DNA of 64,000 bases from Nonomuraea endophytica (lineage in GTDB: Bacteria; Actinomycetota; Actinomycetes; Streptosporangiales; Streptosporangiaceae), in the NCBI RefSeq assembly GCF_014203235.1, contig NZ_JACHIN010000008.1:513534-577533 (forward strand), given 5' to 3'. A model generated the notes under the pieces. That model was not told the DNA's origin, did no database searches, and worked only from the letters and a program-made list of their open reading frames with translations. The first letter of the stretch is position 1. The number at the start of each line of letters is the position of its first letter. This document shows positions 37,425-48,503 of the stretch, piece after piece. Both the position numbers and the translations under genes were made by a program.

Positions 37425-38858
37425 TTAGAGGGTCAGCCCGGTCAGAACCATCACCTTCTCGTAGGTGTAATCGTTCATCGCCGAGTGCAGGCCCTCGCGG
37501 CCGATGCCCGAGTCCTTCACCCCGCCGTACGGCATCTGGTCGGCCCGGTAGGACGGGACGTCCCCGATGATGACGCCACCGACCTCCAGCTCCCGGTTGG
37601 CCCGGAAGGCGGCGTCCAGCGACCGGGTGAACACGCCGGCCTGCAGGCCGTACTTGGAGTCGTTGACCAGCGCGTACGCCTCGTCGATGGAGGCGGCGCG
37701 CTGCAGGATCATGACCGGGCCGAAGACCTCTTCGACGTTGACCTTGGCGTCGTGCGGGACGTCGGCCAGCACGGTCGGCGTGACCGTGGCGCCGTCGCGC
37801 GTGCCGCCGGCCAGCAGCCGGGCGCCGCTCGTGACGGCCTCCTGGACCCACTGCTCGACGCGTTCGGCGGCGGCCACCGAGACCAGCGGCCCCACCTGGG
37901 TCTTCTCGTCGGCCGGGTCACCGGTCACCAGGTCGCCGACGGCGGGCAGGAGGCGCTCGACGAAGGCGTCGTACACGGGCTGCTCGACGATCACCCGCTG
38001 GACGGCGATGCAGCTCTGGCCGGCCTGGTAGTTGGAGAACAGGGCGATGCGCTGGGCGGCCCAGTCGAGGTCGGCGTCGGCCAGCACGACGGCGGCCGCG
38101 TTGCCGCCCAGCTCCAGCGTGACGTGCTTGCGCGGGATCTGGTCGGCGATGGAGTAGCCGACCGGGGCGGAGCCGGTGAACGACACCACGGGCAGGCGCG
38201 GGTCGTCGACCAGGGACGAGGCGCGCTCGTTCTCGATGGGGAGCACGGAGAACATGCCCGCGGGCAGGTCGGTCTCGGCCAGGATGTCGCCGAGCACGAG
38301 CGAGGACAGCGGGGTGGCGGGGGCGGGCTTGACGATGACCGGCGCGCCGACCGCGATGGCCGGGGCGACCTTGTGGGCGACGAGGTTCAGCGGGAAGTTG
38401 AACGGGGTGATCGCCAGCACGGGGCCCTTGGGCACGCGGGTGACGTAGGCGAGCCGGCCGGCGGCGGCGGGCTCGGTGTCGAGCCGCTGCGTGGTGCCGG
38501 ACCAGCGGCGGGTCTCCTCGGCGGCGAAGCGGAAGGTGGCGACGGCCCGGTTGACCTCGCCGCGGGCCCACATGATCGGCTTGCCGTTCTCCGACATGAT
38601 CAGATGGGCGATCTCGTCGGCCCGCTCGGCCAGGCGGCGCGAGACATGGGCCAGGGCTTCCGCACGCACGTGGACGGGCAGCGCGGCGGCCTGCCCGGCC
38701 ACCGCGGCGGCGGCCGCCACGGCCTCCTCGACCTGCGCGGCGGTCGGCACCGAATATCGCCCGACCTCGCGACCGTCGTGGGGATTGGTCACGGTGAGCT
38801 CGGCGTCCCCGGTGGCGGGGCGCCCTGCGAGCCAGAAGGTACGCACGTCCATACCCAT
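37425..38858 (-). CDS. NAD(P)-dependent aldehyde dehydrogenase
   Basis: A 477-residue ALDH. The cofactor segment ITPFNFPLNLVAHKVAPAIA is followed by KPAPATPLS, the catalytic Glu region VTLELGGNAAAV, the catalytic Cys in AGQSCIAVQR and the C-terminal EEVFGPV and SGIGREG motifs. The family (succinate-semialdehyde/lactaldehyde-type) oxidises aldehydes to acids. Neighbouring genes for aminotransferases suggest a semialdehyde from amino-acid or polyamine breakdown (inference). The start is ATG 38858 or the ATG two codons later. It is divergent, across a 350-bp gap, from a TetR regulator. Confidence 0.92.
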   Translation of the reverse strand: MGMDVRTFWLAGRPATGDAELTVTNPHDGREVGRYSVPTAAQVEEAVAAAAAVAGQAAALPVHVRAEALAHVSRRLAERADEIAHLIMSENGKPIMWARGEVNRAVATFRFAAEETRRWSGTTQRLDTEPAAAGRLAYVTRVPKGPVLAITPFNFPLNLVAHKVAPAIAVGAPVIVKPAPATPLSSLVLGDILAETDLPAGMFSVLPIENERASSLVDDPRLPVVSFTGSAPVGYSIADQIPRKHVTLELGGNAAAVVLADADLDWAAQRIALFSNYQAGQSCIAVQRVIVEQPVYDAFVERLLPAVGDLVTGDPADEKTQVGPLVSVAAAERVEQWVQEAVTSGARLLAGGTRDGATVTPTVLADVPHDAKVNVEEVFGPVMILQRAASIDEAYALVNDSKYGLQAGVFTRSLDAAFRANRELEVGGVIIGDVPSYRADQMPYGGVKDSGIGREGLHSAMNDYTYEKVMVLTGLTL

Positions 38859-39208
38859 GACGTTATGCCACGAGAAAGATCAGGGATTTACACCGGGGTG
38901 CACAAGACCCCCTCCGGCTCCCGCCGTTAAGTACAACCCGTCGGCGGCGCGGTGTGAAACATGCGCGGATCAGGCCCTGGGTAGGATCCCTAACCTCAAG
39001 TCCGCGTAAGACCTGGTCCCGGATTGACTCCTCCCGCTTGGGGCCACTGTTGCCACGTGGCCCTCATGTTTACCCGCTGTGTAACAGAAGTAGTACTAAA
39101 TCGGGATGTTTACCGTGTGGAGCGGTTTGAACGATCGCCGCCATGGCTAAGTCATCGTGTGCGGGTCTCCAGCGCGGCGGGCCCCCGAGCTAGAAAGGCG
39201 TGGGCCCC
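38859..39208. other. 350-bp intergenic region between aldehyde dehydrogenase and TetR genes
   Basis: I see no credible gene here. It holds the divergent promoters. The only structure noticed is a direct repeat ATGTTTACC at 39066-39074 and 39106-39114, exactly 40 bp apart (about four helical turns), which could bind the TetR protein encoded just downstream. No inverted-repeat operator as clear as those of the other TetR genes is visible. Confidence 0.5.
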
Positions 39209-39841
39209 GTGACCGAGCAGCATGCTTCGGCTCCGCTCGGGCTTCAGGGTGCCTACCTTCTGGGCGAGCGGGCCGGGCAGGACGAGCTGCGTTCGCGCCT
39301 GCTCGACGTGGCCGTGGCCCTGCTCGCCAGCGACGGCCCGGAGAGCCTGAACATGCGCAGGATCGCCACCGAGGCGGGCTGCACCACCACCGTCATCTAC
39401 ACGATGTTCGGCAACCGCGAGGGCCTGGCCGAGGCGCTTTACCTGGAGGGGTTCGAACGGTTCCGCCGCTTCCTGGACGCGGTGCCGCACCGGCGCGACC
39501 CCTTCGAGTACCTCACCGCGCTCGGCCCCGCCTACCGCCAGGCGTGCCATGCCGAGCCCGGCTACTACTCGCTGATGTTCGAGCGGGCCATCCCCGGCTT
39601 CGAGCCCAGCGAACGCGCCCGCACGCTGGCCCGCGCGGCGCTCAACATCCTCGACCGGGTGATCTCCGACTGCATCGCCCAGGGCTACCTCATCCCGACC
39701 CAGCCCAGGAAGATCGCCGACGCGCTGTGGGCCGCCGCCCAGGGCGCCATCAGCCTGGAGCGGGCGGGCCACCTGCGCGACGGCCGCACCTACGAGGCGG
39801 TCACCACGGCCACGATCTGCTGTTACCTGGTCAACAAGTAG
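39209..39841 (+). CDS. TetR family transcriptional regulator
   Basis: A 210-residue regulator. The helix-turn-helix is at residues about 45-65 (MRRIATEAGCTTTVIYTMFG) after an unusually long, uncharged lead (HASAPLGLQGAYLLGERAGQ). The C-terminal domain is of the TetR_C WHG type (YYSLMFERAIPGF). GTG 39209 is preferred, with AGAAAGG 10 bp upstream; GTG 39200 is also in frame. It may control the divergent aldehyde dehydrogenase. Its last 11 bp overlap the convergent PucR gene. Confidence 0.85.
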   Translation: MTEQHASAPLGLQGAYLLGERAGQDELRSRLLDVAVALLASDGPESLNMRRIATEAGCTTTVIYTMFGNREGLAEALYLEGFERFRRFLDAVPHRRDPFEYLTALGPAYRQACHAEPGYYSLMFERAIPGFEPSERARTLARAALNILDRVISDCIAQGYLIPTQPRKIADALWAAAQGAISLERAGHLRDGRTYEAVTTATICCYLVNK

Positions 39842-41231
39842 CTTCCAGGGCGATCCACAGCTCCGCGCGCACCCCCGGGTCGTCCAGGTCGCGGCCGAGG
39901 AGTTCGGCGACGCGTTTCATCCGGTAGCGCAGGGTGTGGCGGTGGATGCCCAGGCGCTGGGCGGCCGCGTCCCAGTGGCCGTTGCTGGCCAGGTAGGCGC
40001 GCAGGGACGCGATGAGGTCGGCGCGGGAGCCGTACTGGCTGAGGGGGGCCAGCAGTGCCGCGGAGAACGCCTGGGCGGCGGCGGGATCCAGCAGGGCGAG
40101 CAGCCCCTGCCCGGCGAGGTCGGCGAAGCGGACCGGCGTGCCCGTGCTGGCCTGTAGCGCGCGTCGTGCCTGGTCGAGCCCGCCGCGCAGGTCACGGTAC
40201 GGGCCCGGCCCGCTCACCCCCACGCGCCCGGCGACCTGGTCGGCCGTCTCGGCGGAGACCACCGCGACCGCGCCGCCATCGTGGAGGGCGGTGAAGCCGT
40301 GGGGTTCGAGGAGGTCCAGGGCGTCGGGGTCGGCGGCGACGACCACGACCGGCTCGTCCGGCAGGTGGGCGCCGATCGGGGCCAGCACCGCGCGGGCCGC
40401 GCCCTCCATCCCCGCGAGCAGCAGTTCCAGTACGGCTCCGCGCACCCGCCGCTCGGCCTCCCGCTGCGCGCCCCCTTGCTCGACGGCCAGCGTCAGCAGG
40501 GATCCTGCCGCGTTGATCACGGTATGCGTGACCGGGGAGAACGCCTGCCCGGCCCCCACGGCGAAGAACCCGCGCGGCCGGGCCCCGCCGCCGAGCGGCT
40601 GTACGACCACCTGCCCGTCGGGCCCCGACATGGCCACGCTCGCCGGGAACCGCCCGCTCCTGCGCTGGAGCGCAGACTCCACCAGGTCCGTCCGGGTTCC
40701 GGCGGTGGCGTGCAGGATCTCCCCCGTCTCCGACACCAGCGCCGCCCACCCGCCCACCTCCCTGGCCAGGCGGTCGATCACCGCGTGCATCCCCTCGGGC
40801 CGGAGCGCCGCCCTGGTCAGGCGCCCCTGGGCGGCGAAGGCACGGGTGATCTCCTCATATTGCTCGGCGGCGAGCAGTTCGCTGACGACCTTGCCGATGG
40901 CGATGAACGGCGTCTCGCGCGGCACCTCCAGCAAGGGCAGCCCGGCGGCGGCAGCGGCGGCCACGAGTTCGGCAGGCACCTCGTCGTGGGTCAGCCCGAC
41001 CCCGAACCCCAGCCCGGCGACGCCCCGCTCCACCAGCCGCCCGACATATCCGGAAAAGTCGGCGGCCCCACCCAAGCGCATCCCCGTGGTGAGCACCAGC
41101 TCGGCGCCCTCCAGGAACGGCGTGGGGTCCTCGAGTTCGCTGACCGCGACCCACCGCACGTCCGAGTCCAGCGACCCGGCAAGGGGCCGAAGGCCCATCC
41201 GTCGCACCACGGTTCCCAGAGAAGGCGGCAT
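39831..41231 (-). CDS. PucR family transcriptional regulator
   Basis: A 466-residue PucR-type regulator. The N-terminal PucR ligand domain is present (VRWVAVSELEDPTPFLEGAE, LVLTTGMRLG). A GGDEF-like middle region follows, and a C-terminal helix-turn-helix (HWDAAAQRLGIHRHTLRYRM) as in PucR/CdaR proteins. Such regulators usually activate catabolism of purines, GABA or other nitrogen compounds. It is divergent from the gabT gene, 86 bp away, which it probably controls. A second, related PucR is at 57686. Confidence 0.92.
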   Translation of the reverse strand: MPPSLGTVVRRMGLRPLAGSLDSDVRWVAVSELEDPTPFLEGAELVLTTGMRLGGAADFSGYVGRLVERGVAGLGFGVGLTHDEVPAELVAAAAAAGLPLLEVPRETPFIAIGKVVSELLAAEQYEEITRAFAAQGRLTRAALRPEGMHAVIDRLAREVGGWAALVSETGEILHATAGTRTDLVESALQRRSGRFPASVAMSGPDGQVVVQPLGGGARPRGFFAVGAGQAFSPVTHTVINAAGSLLTLAVEQGGAQREAERRVRGAVLELLLAGMEGAARAVLAPIGAHLPDEPVVVVAADPDALDLLEPHGFTALHDGGAVAVVSAETADQVAGRVGVSGPGPYRDLRGGLDQARRALQASTGTPVRFADLAGQGLLALLDPAAAQAFSAALLAPLSQYGSRADLIASLRAYLASNGHWDAAAQRLGIHRHTLRYRMKRVAELLGRDLDDPGVRAELWIALEATC

Positions 41232-41317
41232 TTTGTCCAGTCCGGCAGATTAAGACCCCTCAAGTGTGACATATCGACGTATCGGCGCAGGTCACCAGCC
41301 GCCGTACCGTCAGGAGC

Positions 41318-42634
41318 ATGAGCATTCCGCAGGAGCGTCGTCTCGTCACCGCCATCCCGGGGCCGAAGTCCCAGGAACTGCTGGCCCGCAAGCAGGCCGC
41401 CGTGCCCCCCGGCATCGGCACCACACTGCCCGTCTTCGTGACGCGCGCGGGCGGGGGCGTGGTCGAGGACGCCGACGGCAACTCGCTCATCGACTTCGGC
41501 TCCGGCATCGCCGTGACCAGCGTCGGCAACGCCGCTCCGCGGGTGGTCGAGCGGGTGCGGAAGCAGGTGGCCGACTTCACCCATACCTGTTTCATGGTCA
41601 CGCCGTACGAGTCGTACGTGGAGGTCTGCGAGAAGCTCAACCAGGTCACTCCCGGCGAGCACGAGAAGCGCACGTTCCTCGTCAACTCCGGCGCCGAGGC
41701 GGTCGAGAACGCCATCAAGGTCGCCCGCTACGCCACCGGCCGCCAGGCCGTCGTGGTGTTCGACCACGGCTACCACGGCCGCACCCTGCTGACGATGACC
41801 CTGACGGCCAAGAACATGCCGTACAAGCAGGGCTTCGGCCCCTACGCGCCCGAGGTCTACCGGGTGCCGCTGGCCTACCCGTTCCGCTGGCCCGGCGAGA
41901 ACCCGGCCGACGAGGCGTACGCCCAGGCCGTGGACATGATCGAGAAGCAGGTGGGCGCGCAGAACGTGGCCGCCGTGGTCATCGAGCCGATCGCCGGAGA
42001 GGGCGGCTTCATCGAGCCCGCCAAGGGCTTCCTGCCGAGGATCGCCGAGTACTGCCGCGCCAACGGCATCGTCTTCGTCGCCGACGAGGTGCAGACGGGC
42101 TTCGCGCGTACCGGGGACCTGTTCGCCTGCGAGGACGAGGGCGTGGTGCCCGACATCATCTGCACCGCCAAGGGCATCGCGGGCGGCCTGCCGCTGGCCG
42201 CGGTCACCGGCCGCGCCGAGCTCATGGACAAGGTGCACGCGGGCGGCCTCGGCGGCACCTACGGCGGCAACCCGCTGGCCTGCGAGGCGGCGCTCGCCGT
42301 GCTGGAGACCATCGAGCAGGACGACCTGGTCGCCAAGGCCCGCCGGATCGGCGAGATCATGCTCCCCCGCCTCAGGGCGCTGCAGGAGCGCTTCCCGATC
42401 ATCGGCGACGTACGCGGACGCGGCGCCATGATCGCCATCGAACTCGTCGAGCCCGGGACGAAGAACCCGAACCCGGCCGCCCTCCAGGAGATCGTCAAGC
42501 GCTGCCACGCCGAGGGCCTGGTCGTCCTCACGGCCGGGACCTACGGCAACGTGCTGCGTTTCCTGCCGCCGCTGGTCATGCCCGAGCACCTGCTGGAGGA
42601 GGGCCTCGGCATCCTGGAAAAGGCGTTCTCCTAG
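41318..42634 (+). CDS. gabT: 4-aminobutyrate--2-oxoglutarate transaminase
   Basis: A 438-residue class-III PLP aminotransferase very close to GabT: QERRLVTAIPGPKSQELLAR start, NSGAEAVENAIKVARYATGR, FDHGYHGRT, the Asp of DEVQTGFARTG and the PLP lysine in CTAKGIAGGLPL. It converts GABA and 2-oxoglutarate to succinate semialdehyde and glutamate; an aldehyde dehydrogenase two genes away (37425) could complete the shunt. AGGAG is only 1 bp before the ATG, oddly close, but no other start fits. It is followed by a strong terminator at 42652 and is probably activated by the divergent PucR. Confidence 0.93.
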   Translation: MSIPQERRLVTAIPGPKSQELLARKQAAVPPGIGTTLPVFVTRAGGGVVEDADGNSLIDFGSGIAVTSVGNAAPRVVERVRKQVADFTHTCFMVTPYESYVEVCEKLNQVTPGEHEKRTFLVNSGAEAVENAIKVARYATGRQAVVVFDHGYHGRTLLTMTLTAKNMPYKQGFGPYAPEVYRVPLAYPFRWPGENPADEAYAQAVDMIEKQVGAQNVAAVVIEPIAGEGGFIEPAKGFLPRIAEYCRANGIVFVADEVQTGFARTGDLFACEDEGVVPDIICTAKGIAGGLPLAAVTGRAELMDKVHAGGLGGTYGGNPLACEAALAVLETIEQDDLVAKARRIGEIMLPRLRALQERFPIIGDVRGRGAMIAIELVEPGTKNPNPAALQEIVKRCHAEGLVVLTAGTYGNVLRFLPPLVMPEHLLEEGLGILEKAFS

Positions 42635-42651
42635 AAGAACCCCCACAGAAC

Positions 42652-42688
42652 GGGCCATCCACCTTGGTGGGGATGGCCCTGTTTTGTT
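42652..42688 (+). terminator. Rho-independent terminator after gabT
   Basis: GGGCCATCC (42652-42660) pairs with GGATGGCCC (42671-42679) across a 10-nt loop that can itself pair (ACC/GGT), followed by TGTTTTGTT. It lies 17 bp after the gabT stop. Confidence 0.85.
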
Positions 42689-42811
42689 GGTGTACCGCAC
42701 GCCACCCGGCCGTGATTTCACCTGAGCTTGACGCTGCGCTAGCCGATCGGCGGCGCGGGCAGGGCTATAACGGATCCGGTATAGGGGTGGCCGAACGCCT
42801 TGGGGAGAGTG

Positions 42812-43027
42812 ATGGACTGGGGTTCGATGCTGACGTTCGACCCTGACGGCCTGAGCTGGGCCCAGCGTGACGGGGACGCCTGCGTGGTCTGCCACAAGCG
42901 GTGGCCGCGCCCCCGGGTGCGGGTGGGCCGCTTCCCCGACGACACCGCCGTGCTGGCCTGCCACGACTGCGCGGAGGCGCTGCGGCCCGCGCCGCTGGCC
43001 ACCGTGGTGGCCTTCCGCGCCCGATAG
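42812..43027 (+). CDS. Small four-cysteine (zinc-ribbon-like) protein
   Basis: A 71-residue protein with two CxxC pairs (C24/C27 in ACVVCHKRW and C50/C53 in ACHDCAEAL) separated by 22 residues, a layout typical of a structural zinc site. It has no catalytic motif or membrane segment. GGGGAGAG lies just before ATG 42812. It is followed convergently, 3 bp later, by the saccharopine-dehydrogenase-like gene. I do not recognise the family; a protein- or nucleic-acid-binding role is possible. Confidence 0.6.
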   Translation: MDWGSMLTFDPDGLSWAQRDGDACVVCHKRWPRPRVRVGRFPDDTAVLACHDCAEALRPAPLATVVAFRAR

Positions 43028-43030
43028 GCC

Positions 43031-44236
43031 TCAGGCCGCCTGGCGCATCCCCCACGGCGAGCCGTACTCCTTGAGCAGGTCGAGGAACGGCACCGCGTCG
43101 AACGCCTCGGGACCGAGCACGCCCGTCCCCTTCCAGGCCCCGCCGGCCAGCAGTTCCAGCGCGACGACCGGGTGGATCGCGGTCTGCCAGACGACGGCCT
43201 GCGAGCCGTACTCGCGCATCGACCACTCGTTGTCCACCACGTGGTAGAGGTACACCTCGCGCGGCGCGCCGTCCTTGCCGGTGCCCTTCACCCAGGTTCC
43301 CGCGCAGGTCTTGCCGCGCATGCGCGAGCCCAGCGTGGCCGGGTCGGGCAGGCTCGCGGCCACCAGGTCGCGCGGCGCGACCTCGGCCCCGCCCACCTTG
43401 ACCTTGTCGGCGCTGTCGAGCCCCAGCTTGTGCAGGGTCTTGAGCACGCCGATGAACTCCTCGCCGAGCCCGTACTTGAACGTCACCCGCCGCGCGTCGA
43501 TCCAGCGCGGCACGAGCAGCACCTCTTCGTGCTCGACGTTGACGCACTCGACCGGCCCGATGCCCTCGGGGAAGTCGAACACCTCCGGCTCGCTGAACGG
43601 CTCGGTCGTGCGCCACTCGCCGTCCTCCCAGACGACGGGCGGATTGAGGCACTCCTCGATCGTGGTCCAGATCGAGAACGTCGGCGCGAAGTCGTAGCCG
43701 TCCACGACCAGGTTGGAGCCGTCGCGCACGCCGATCTCGTCGATGCGCGCGAACAGGTGGTCGGCGGCATACCGGGCGAACACGTCGGCCAGCCCCGGCT
43801 CCACCCCCATCCCGACCAGCGCGAGCTGCCCGCCCTCGCGCCACTGCGGGTCGAGCTCGAACTGCCGGTCGCCGAGCTTCACCCCCGTCTTGCTGTACGG
43901 CTCGCGCGGATGCGGCTGCGACAGCGACATCGCCATGTCGAGGTAGTGCGCCCCGGCCTCCAGCGCCGCCTCGAACAGCGGCATGGTGAAGCGCGGATCG
44001 ACGGCGTTGAACAGCACGTCGCAGTCGTGGGCCCGCAGCGCCTCGGCGACCTGGGCCCGGTCGGCGGCGTCGAGCTGGATGGCGCTGAACCGGGGGTCGT
44101 CGACCTGGGCGACCGCTCGCGCGGCCCGGTCCTGTTTGGAGTCGGCCACCACGATGTGTTCGAAGAAATCTCGGCGGGCCGCGATGGGCACGACAGCCGA
44201 TCCGACGCCGCCGGCGCCGACAAGGAGGATTCTCAT
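43031..44236 (-). CDS. Saccharopine dehydrogenase family protein
   Basis: A 401-residue oxidoreductase. The Rossmann start MRILLVGAGGVGSAVVPIAA binds NAD(P); HDCDVLFNAVDPRFTMPLFE and HYLDMAMS continue the typical saccharopine reductase/dehydrogenase fold. The C-terminal part carries GVEPGLADVFARYAADHLF. Relatives include lysine-6-dehydrogenase and carboxynorspermidine synthase, so an amino-acid or polyamine substrate is likely given the neighbouring genes, but cannot be fixed. It is probably monocistronic: a strong terminator (44288-44325) lies between it and the solute-binding protein gene upstream. Confidence 0.85.
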   Translation of the reverse strand: MRILLVGAGGVGSAVVPIAARRDFFEHIVVADSKQDRAARAVAQVDDPRFSAIQLDAADRAQVAEALRAHDCDVLFNAVDPRFTMPLFEAALEAGAHYLDMAMSLSQPHPREPYSKTGVKLGDRQFELDPQWREGGQLALVGMGVEPGLADVFARYAADHLFARIDEIGVRDGSNLVVDGYDFAPTFSIWTTIEECLNPPVVWEDGEWRTTEPFSEPEVFDFPEGIGPVECVNVEHEEVLLVPRWIDARRVTFKYGLGEEFIGVLKTLHKLGLDSADKVKVGGAEVAPRDLVAASLPDPATLGSRMRGKTCAGTWVKGTGKDGAPREVYLYHVVDNEWSMREYGSQAVVWQTAIHPVVALELLAGGAWKGTGVLGPEAFDAVPFLDLLKEYGSPWGMRQAA

Positions 44237-44287
44237 GCCCGAACTCTTTCACTGACTGGCCATTCAGTCAATCGGAGGGGCAAAAGG

Positions 44288-44325
44288 GAGGCGTCCCGGG
44301 TCGGGGGGAACGCCCGGGACGCCTC
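44288..44325 (-). terminator. Rho-independent terminator after the solute-binding protein gene
   Basis: Arms 44288-44300 and 44313-44325 form a perfect 13-bp stem (GAGGCGTCCCGGG) with a 12-nt loop; on the minus strand it is followed by CCTTTTGCC. It separates the solute-binding protein gene from the dehydrogenase gene. Confidence 0.85.
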
Positions 44326-44396
44326 AGGCAGGCGTTGCCCAGCGGGGGGACGGGCACGCCCGCAGCATGTGCGAGCGGGGCCCCGACCTCACCCGC

Positions 44397-45521
44397 TCAG
44401 CTCACAAGATCGGTCCACCTGTCTTCCCAGGTGTCGTATTCAGTGCATTCCCGCTCCTGCGGCCGGCAATCCCCCGGTGGGCGAACGGCAAAGTCGATCC
44501 GGTCAAACCGCGACTTCTTGCCCACCCCGTACGCCTCGCAGACCCTCCTGGCCTTGCCCTTGCACGCCTCGTCGTTGGCCGGAGCCAGCCCCACCCACGC
44601 CGCCGCCGCACGCTGCGTGTCCGCCGACGCCGTCCAGCTCAGCCACCGGTAGGCGCAGTCGAGATTGGCCCCGGACGCGCCCAGCATCCACGAGTCCACC
44701 CACCCCGTGGTCCGCGCGGACGGCACCGTCTTCACCGGCTTGCCCGCCGTCTGCAACAGCAGCCGCAGGTACGGCGTCGCCTGCGCGAAGTCCAGCCGCC
44801 CCGTCGCGAACCCGGTCACCACGTCCAGCGGATCGTCCCAGTAGACACGCTCGTCCTGCCGCCCGAGCATCTCCACGGCCTTGCCCAGCTCCGCCGCCGT
44901 CAGCGAGTACGGGCTGCCGGACTTCCCGGCCGCCAGGGCCGCGTCGGCGATCGTCAGCGGGTCGTTCTTGAGCGCCGCCTTGGGCGAGGCGAAGACCTGC
45001 TCCATGCCGGGCGCCTTGATCCGGCTCGCGTCGTAGAGGAACTCGTGCGAGCCCCACAGGTACGGCACGCCGTAGACCTTGCCGCCGGAGGTGGTGAGGT
45101 CGCGCAGCGGCTTGGCCACCTCCGTGTAGCCGTCGACCTTGGCCAGCTCGATCGGCAGCACCTGCTTGTCCGCGATGAGGCTCCCGGCCAGCCCGGGACC
45201 GGCCGAGACCACGTCGTAAGCGCGTTCCTTGAGCCGCGTGGCCATCTCCGCGGGGGTCTGGACCTGGTCGAGCCTGGCGATGCGGCAGCCGGTGGCCTTC
45301 TCGAAGGTGCCGGTCCAGTTGACCTTGGGGCTGGTGCCGCCGTACTCGGCGTAGCCGCGGTAGGTGAGGATCTGGAGCGTGCCGTCGCTCTGCGTGGGAG
45401 TGGGCGTCGGCTTGGCGGTGGCCGGGGTGGGTTTGGGGGTGGGGGTCGCCTGTGCGGCACCTGCCGAGGACACCACCACGGCCAGGGCGGCCAGCGCCAG
45501 GGCGGGTGCGCGGCGGTTCAA
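44397..45521 (-). CDS. Extracellular solute-binding protein (polyamine/spermidine-type)
   Basis: A 374-residue exported protein: Sec signal peptide (ALALAALAVVVSSAGAAQA), a Pro/Thr linker (about residues 26-43), then a bilobal binding domain (LQILTYRGYAEYGG start, YDVVSAGPGLAGS, KVYGVPYLWGSHEFLYD) resembling PotD/PotF-type polyamine-binding proteins. There is no lipobox Cys, so membrane attachment would need another means. No permease or ATPase gene is adjacent. It lies downstream of mmsA in the same orientation (66-bp gap). Confidence 0.75.
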   Translation of the reverse strand: MNRRAPALALAALAVVVSSAGAAQATPTPKPTPATAKPTPTPTQSDGTLQILTYRGYAEYGGTSPKVNWTGTFEKATGCRIARLDQVQTPAEMATRLKERAYDVVSAGPGLAGSLIADKQVLPIELAKVDGYTEVAKPLRDLTTSGGKVYGVPYLWGSHEFLYDASRIKAPGMEQVFASPKAALKNDPLTIADAALAAGKSGSPYSLTAAELGKAVEMLGRQDERVYWDDPLDVVTGFATGRLDFAQATPYLRLLLQTAGKPVKTVPSARTTGWVDSWMLGASGANLDCAYRWLSWTASADTQRAAAAWVGLAPANDEACKGKARRVCEAYGVGKKSRFDRIDFAVRPPGDCRPQERECTEYDTWEDRWTDLVS

Positions 45522-45587
45522 CAGGATGCCCCCTTCTCGTTGCGGTCTGCGCTGGAGTTTACCCGGGCAGACCGCAACGGGAGGGTG

Positions 45588-47079
<1,492 letters not shown>

Positions 47080-47093
<14 letters not shown>

Positions 47094-48354
47094 CGTTGAT
47101 GGTCTCCAGAGCGTCGACGATGATCCCCAGGCCTTCGGCGGCCTCGTCCATCGTCAGGGTGAGCGGCGGTGCCATGCGGATCGCGGTGCCGTACAGGCCG
47201 CCCTTGCCGGCGAGCAGGCCGGCCTGCTTGGTGAGCTCCATGAAGCGGCCGGTCATCGCGGGCTCGGCCAGTTCGATGGCGAACATCAGGCCCTTGCCGC
47301 GCACGCCGGTGACGATCGGCAGCCGCTCGGCGGCCGCGCGCAGGCCGTCGATGATGTGCGCGCCGGTGCGGGCGGCGTTGGCCTGCAGGTCATGGTCGAG
47401 AACGTAGTCGAGCGTGGCGTTGGCGGCGGCCATGGAGATCGGGTTGCCGCCGAAGGTGGACAGGCCGACCGCGTGCAGTCCGTCCATCAGGTCGCCGCGG
47501 GCGACCAGGCCGCCGACGGCGAAGCCGTTGCCGAGTCCTTTGGCGAACGTCATCATGTCGGGCGTCACGCCGTGGTTCTGGATGCCGAAGAACGCGCTGC
47601 CGGTACGCCCCCAGCCGGTCTGCACCTCGTCGGAGATGAAGAGGATGCCCTCCTCGTCGAGCACCTCCTTGTAGGCGGCGAACAGCCCGTCGGGCGCCAT
47701 CGTGAAGCCGCCGACGCCCTGGATGGGCTCGGCGATCAGCGCGGCGACGTCCTTGGAGACGCTGGTGGCCAGCACGTGGCGCAGGTCCTCGACGCACGCC
47801 TTGATGTAGTCGGCGTCCGACAGGCCCTTGAACTGCGACAGGTGCCGGTCGGCGCCGTGCAGGAAGTGCACGTTGAGCGGCGAGAGCGAGTTGTTCTTCC
47901 AGGCGCGGTTGCTGGTGACGCTGACCGCGCCGAAGCTGCGGCCGTGGTAGCTCTGCCGCATGGCCAGGACCTGGTCGCTCTTGCGGGCGTAGGTGGCCAG
48001 CAGGAGGGCGGTCTCGTTGGCCTCGGTGCCGGAGTTGGTGAAGAAGACCTTCGCGTCGGGGATGCCGGAGAGCCGGGCGATCTTCTCGGCCAGTTCGACC
48101 TGGCCGCGCAGCAGGTAGACGGTGCTCGTGTGAACGACACCGGTGGCCAGTTGGCGCTCGACGGCCTCGCGCACCTCGGGGACGTCGTATCCGATCATGT
48201 TGGTCAGGATGCCGACGAAGAAGTCCAGGTAGCTTTTGCCTTCGCTGTCGACGACGCGGCTGCCCTTGCCGCTGACGATCTCGATGGGCTCGTTGTAATT
48301 GAGGGCCAACCAGTTGGGCATCACTGCCCGGTGGCGCGCGAGAAGCTCCGACAT
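47080..48354 (-). CDS. Class-III aminotransferase (beta-alanine/omega-amino-acid type)
   Basis: A 424-residue PLP-dependent aminotransferase: NSGTEANETALLLATYA, QSYHGRSFGAVSVT, DEVQTGWGRTG with the PLP-pairing Asp, and the Schiff-base lysine in MTFAKGLGNGFAVGG. Coupled by a 14-bp overlap to mmsA, it probably turns beta-alanine or 3-aminoisobutyrate into the corresponding semialdehyde for MmsA. It is divergent from the FHA/FtsK-type gene; an ACACATT-C-AATGTGT palindrome in the gap may regulate it. Confidence 0.88.
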
Positions 48355-48386
48355 GTTCCGAGTATCGCCGCATTCCGGAGCACCTT

Positions 48387-48401
48387 ACACATTCAATGTG
48401 T
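48387..48401. promoter_or_regulatory. Palindromic operator candidate
   Basis: ACACATT-C-AATGTGT (48387-48401) is a perfect 7-1-7 palindrome 33 bp upstream of the aminotransferase start, in the divergent gap with the FHA/FtsK gene. The cognate regulator is unknown. Confidence 0.5.
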
Positions 48402-48503
48402 CGGAGTGCGGGCCGGATGCCTTACATGTCGTAACCCCTCGGAAGGCAGGACAGAAAGGCACTTCGCGAGGCACGCTGGAGGTCCCCGCCCTGCGAGGGT
48501 TCG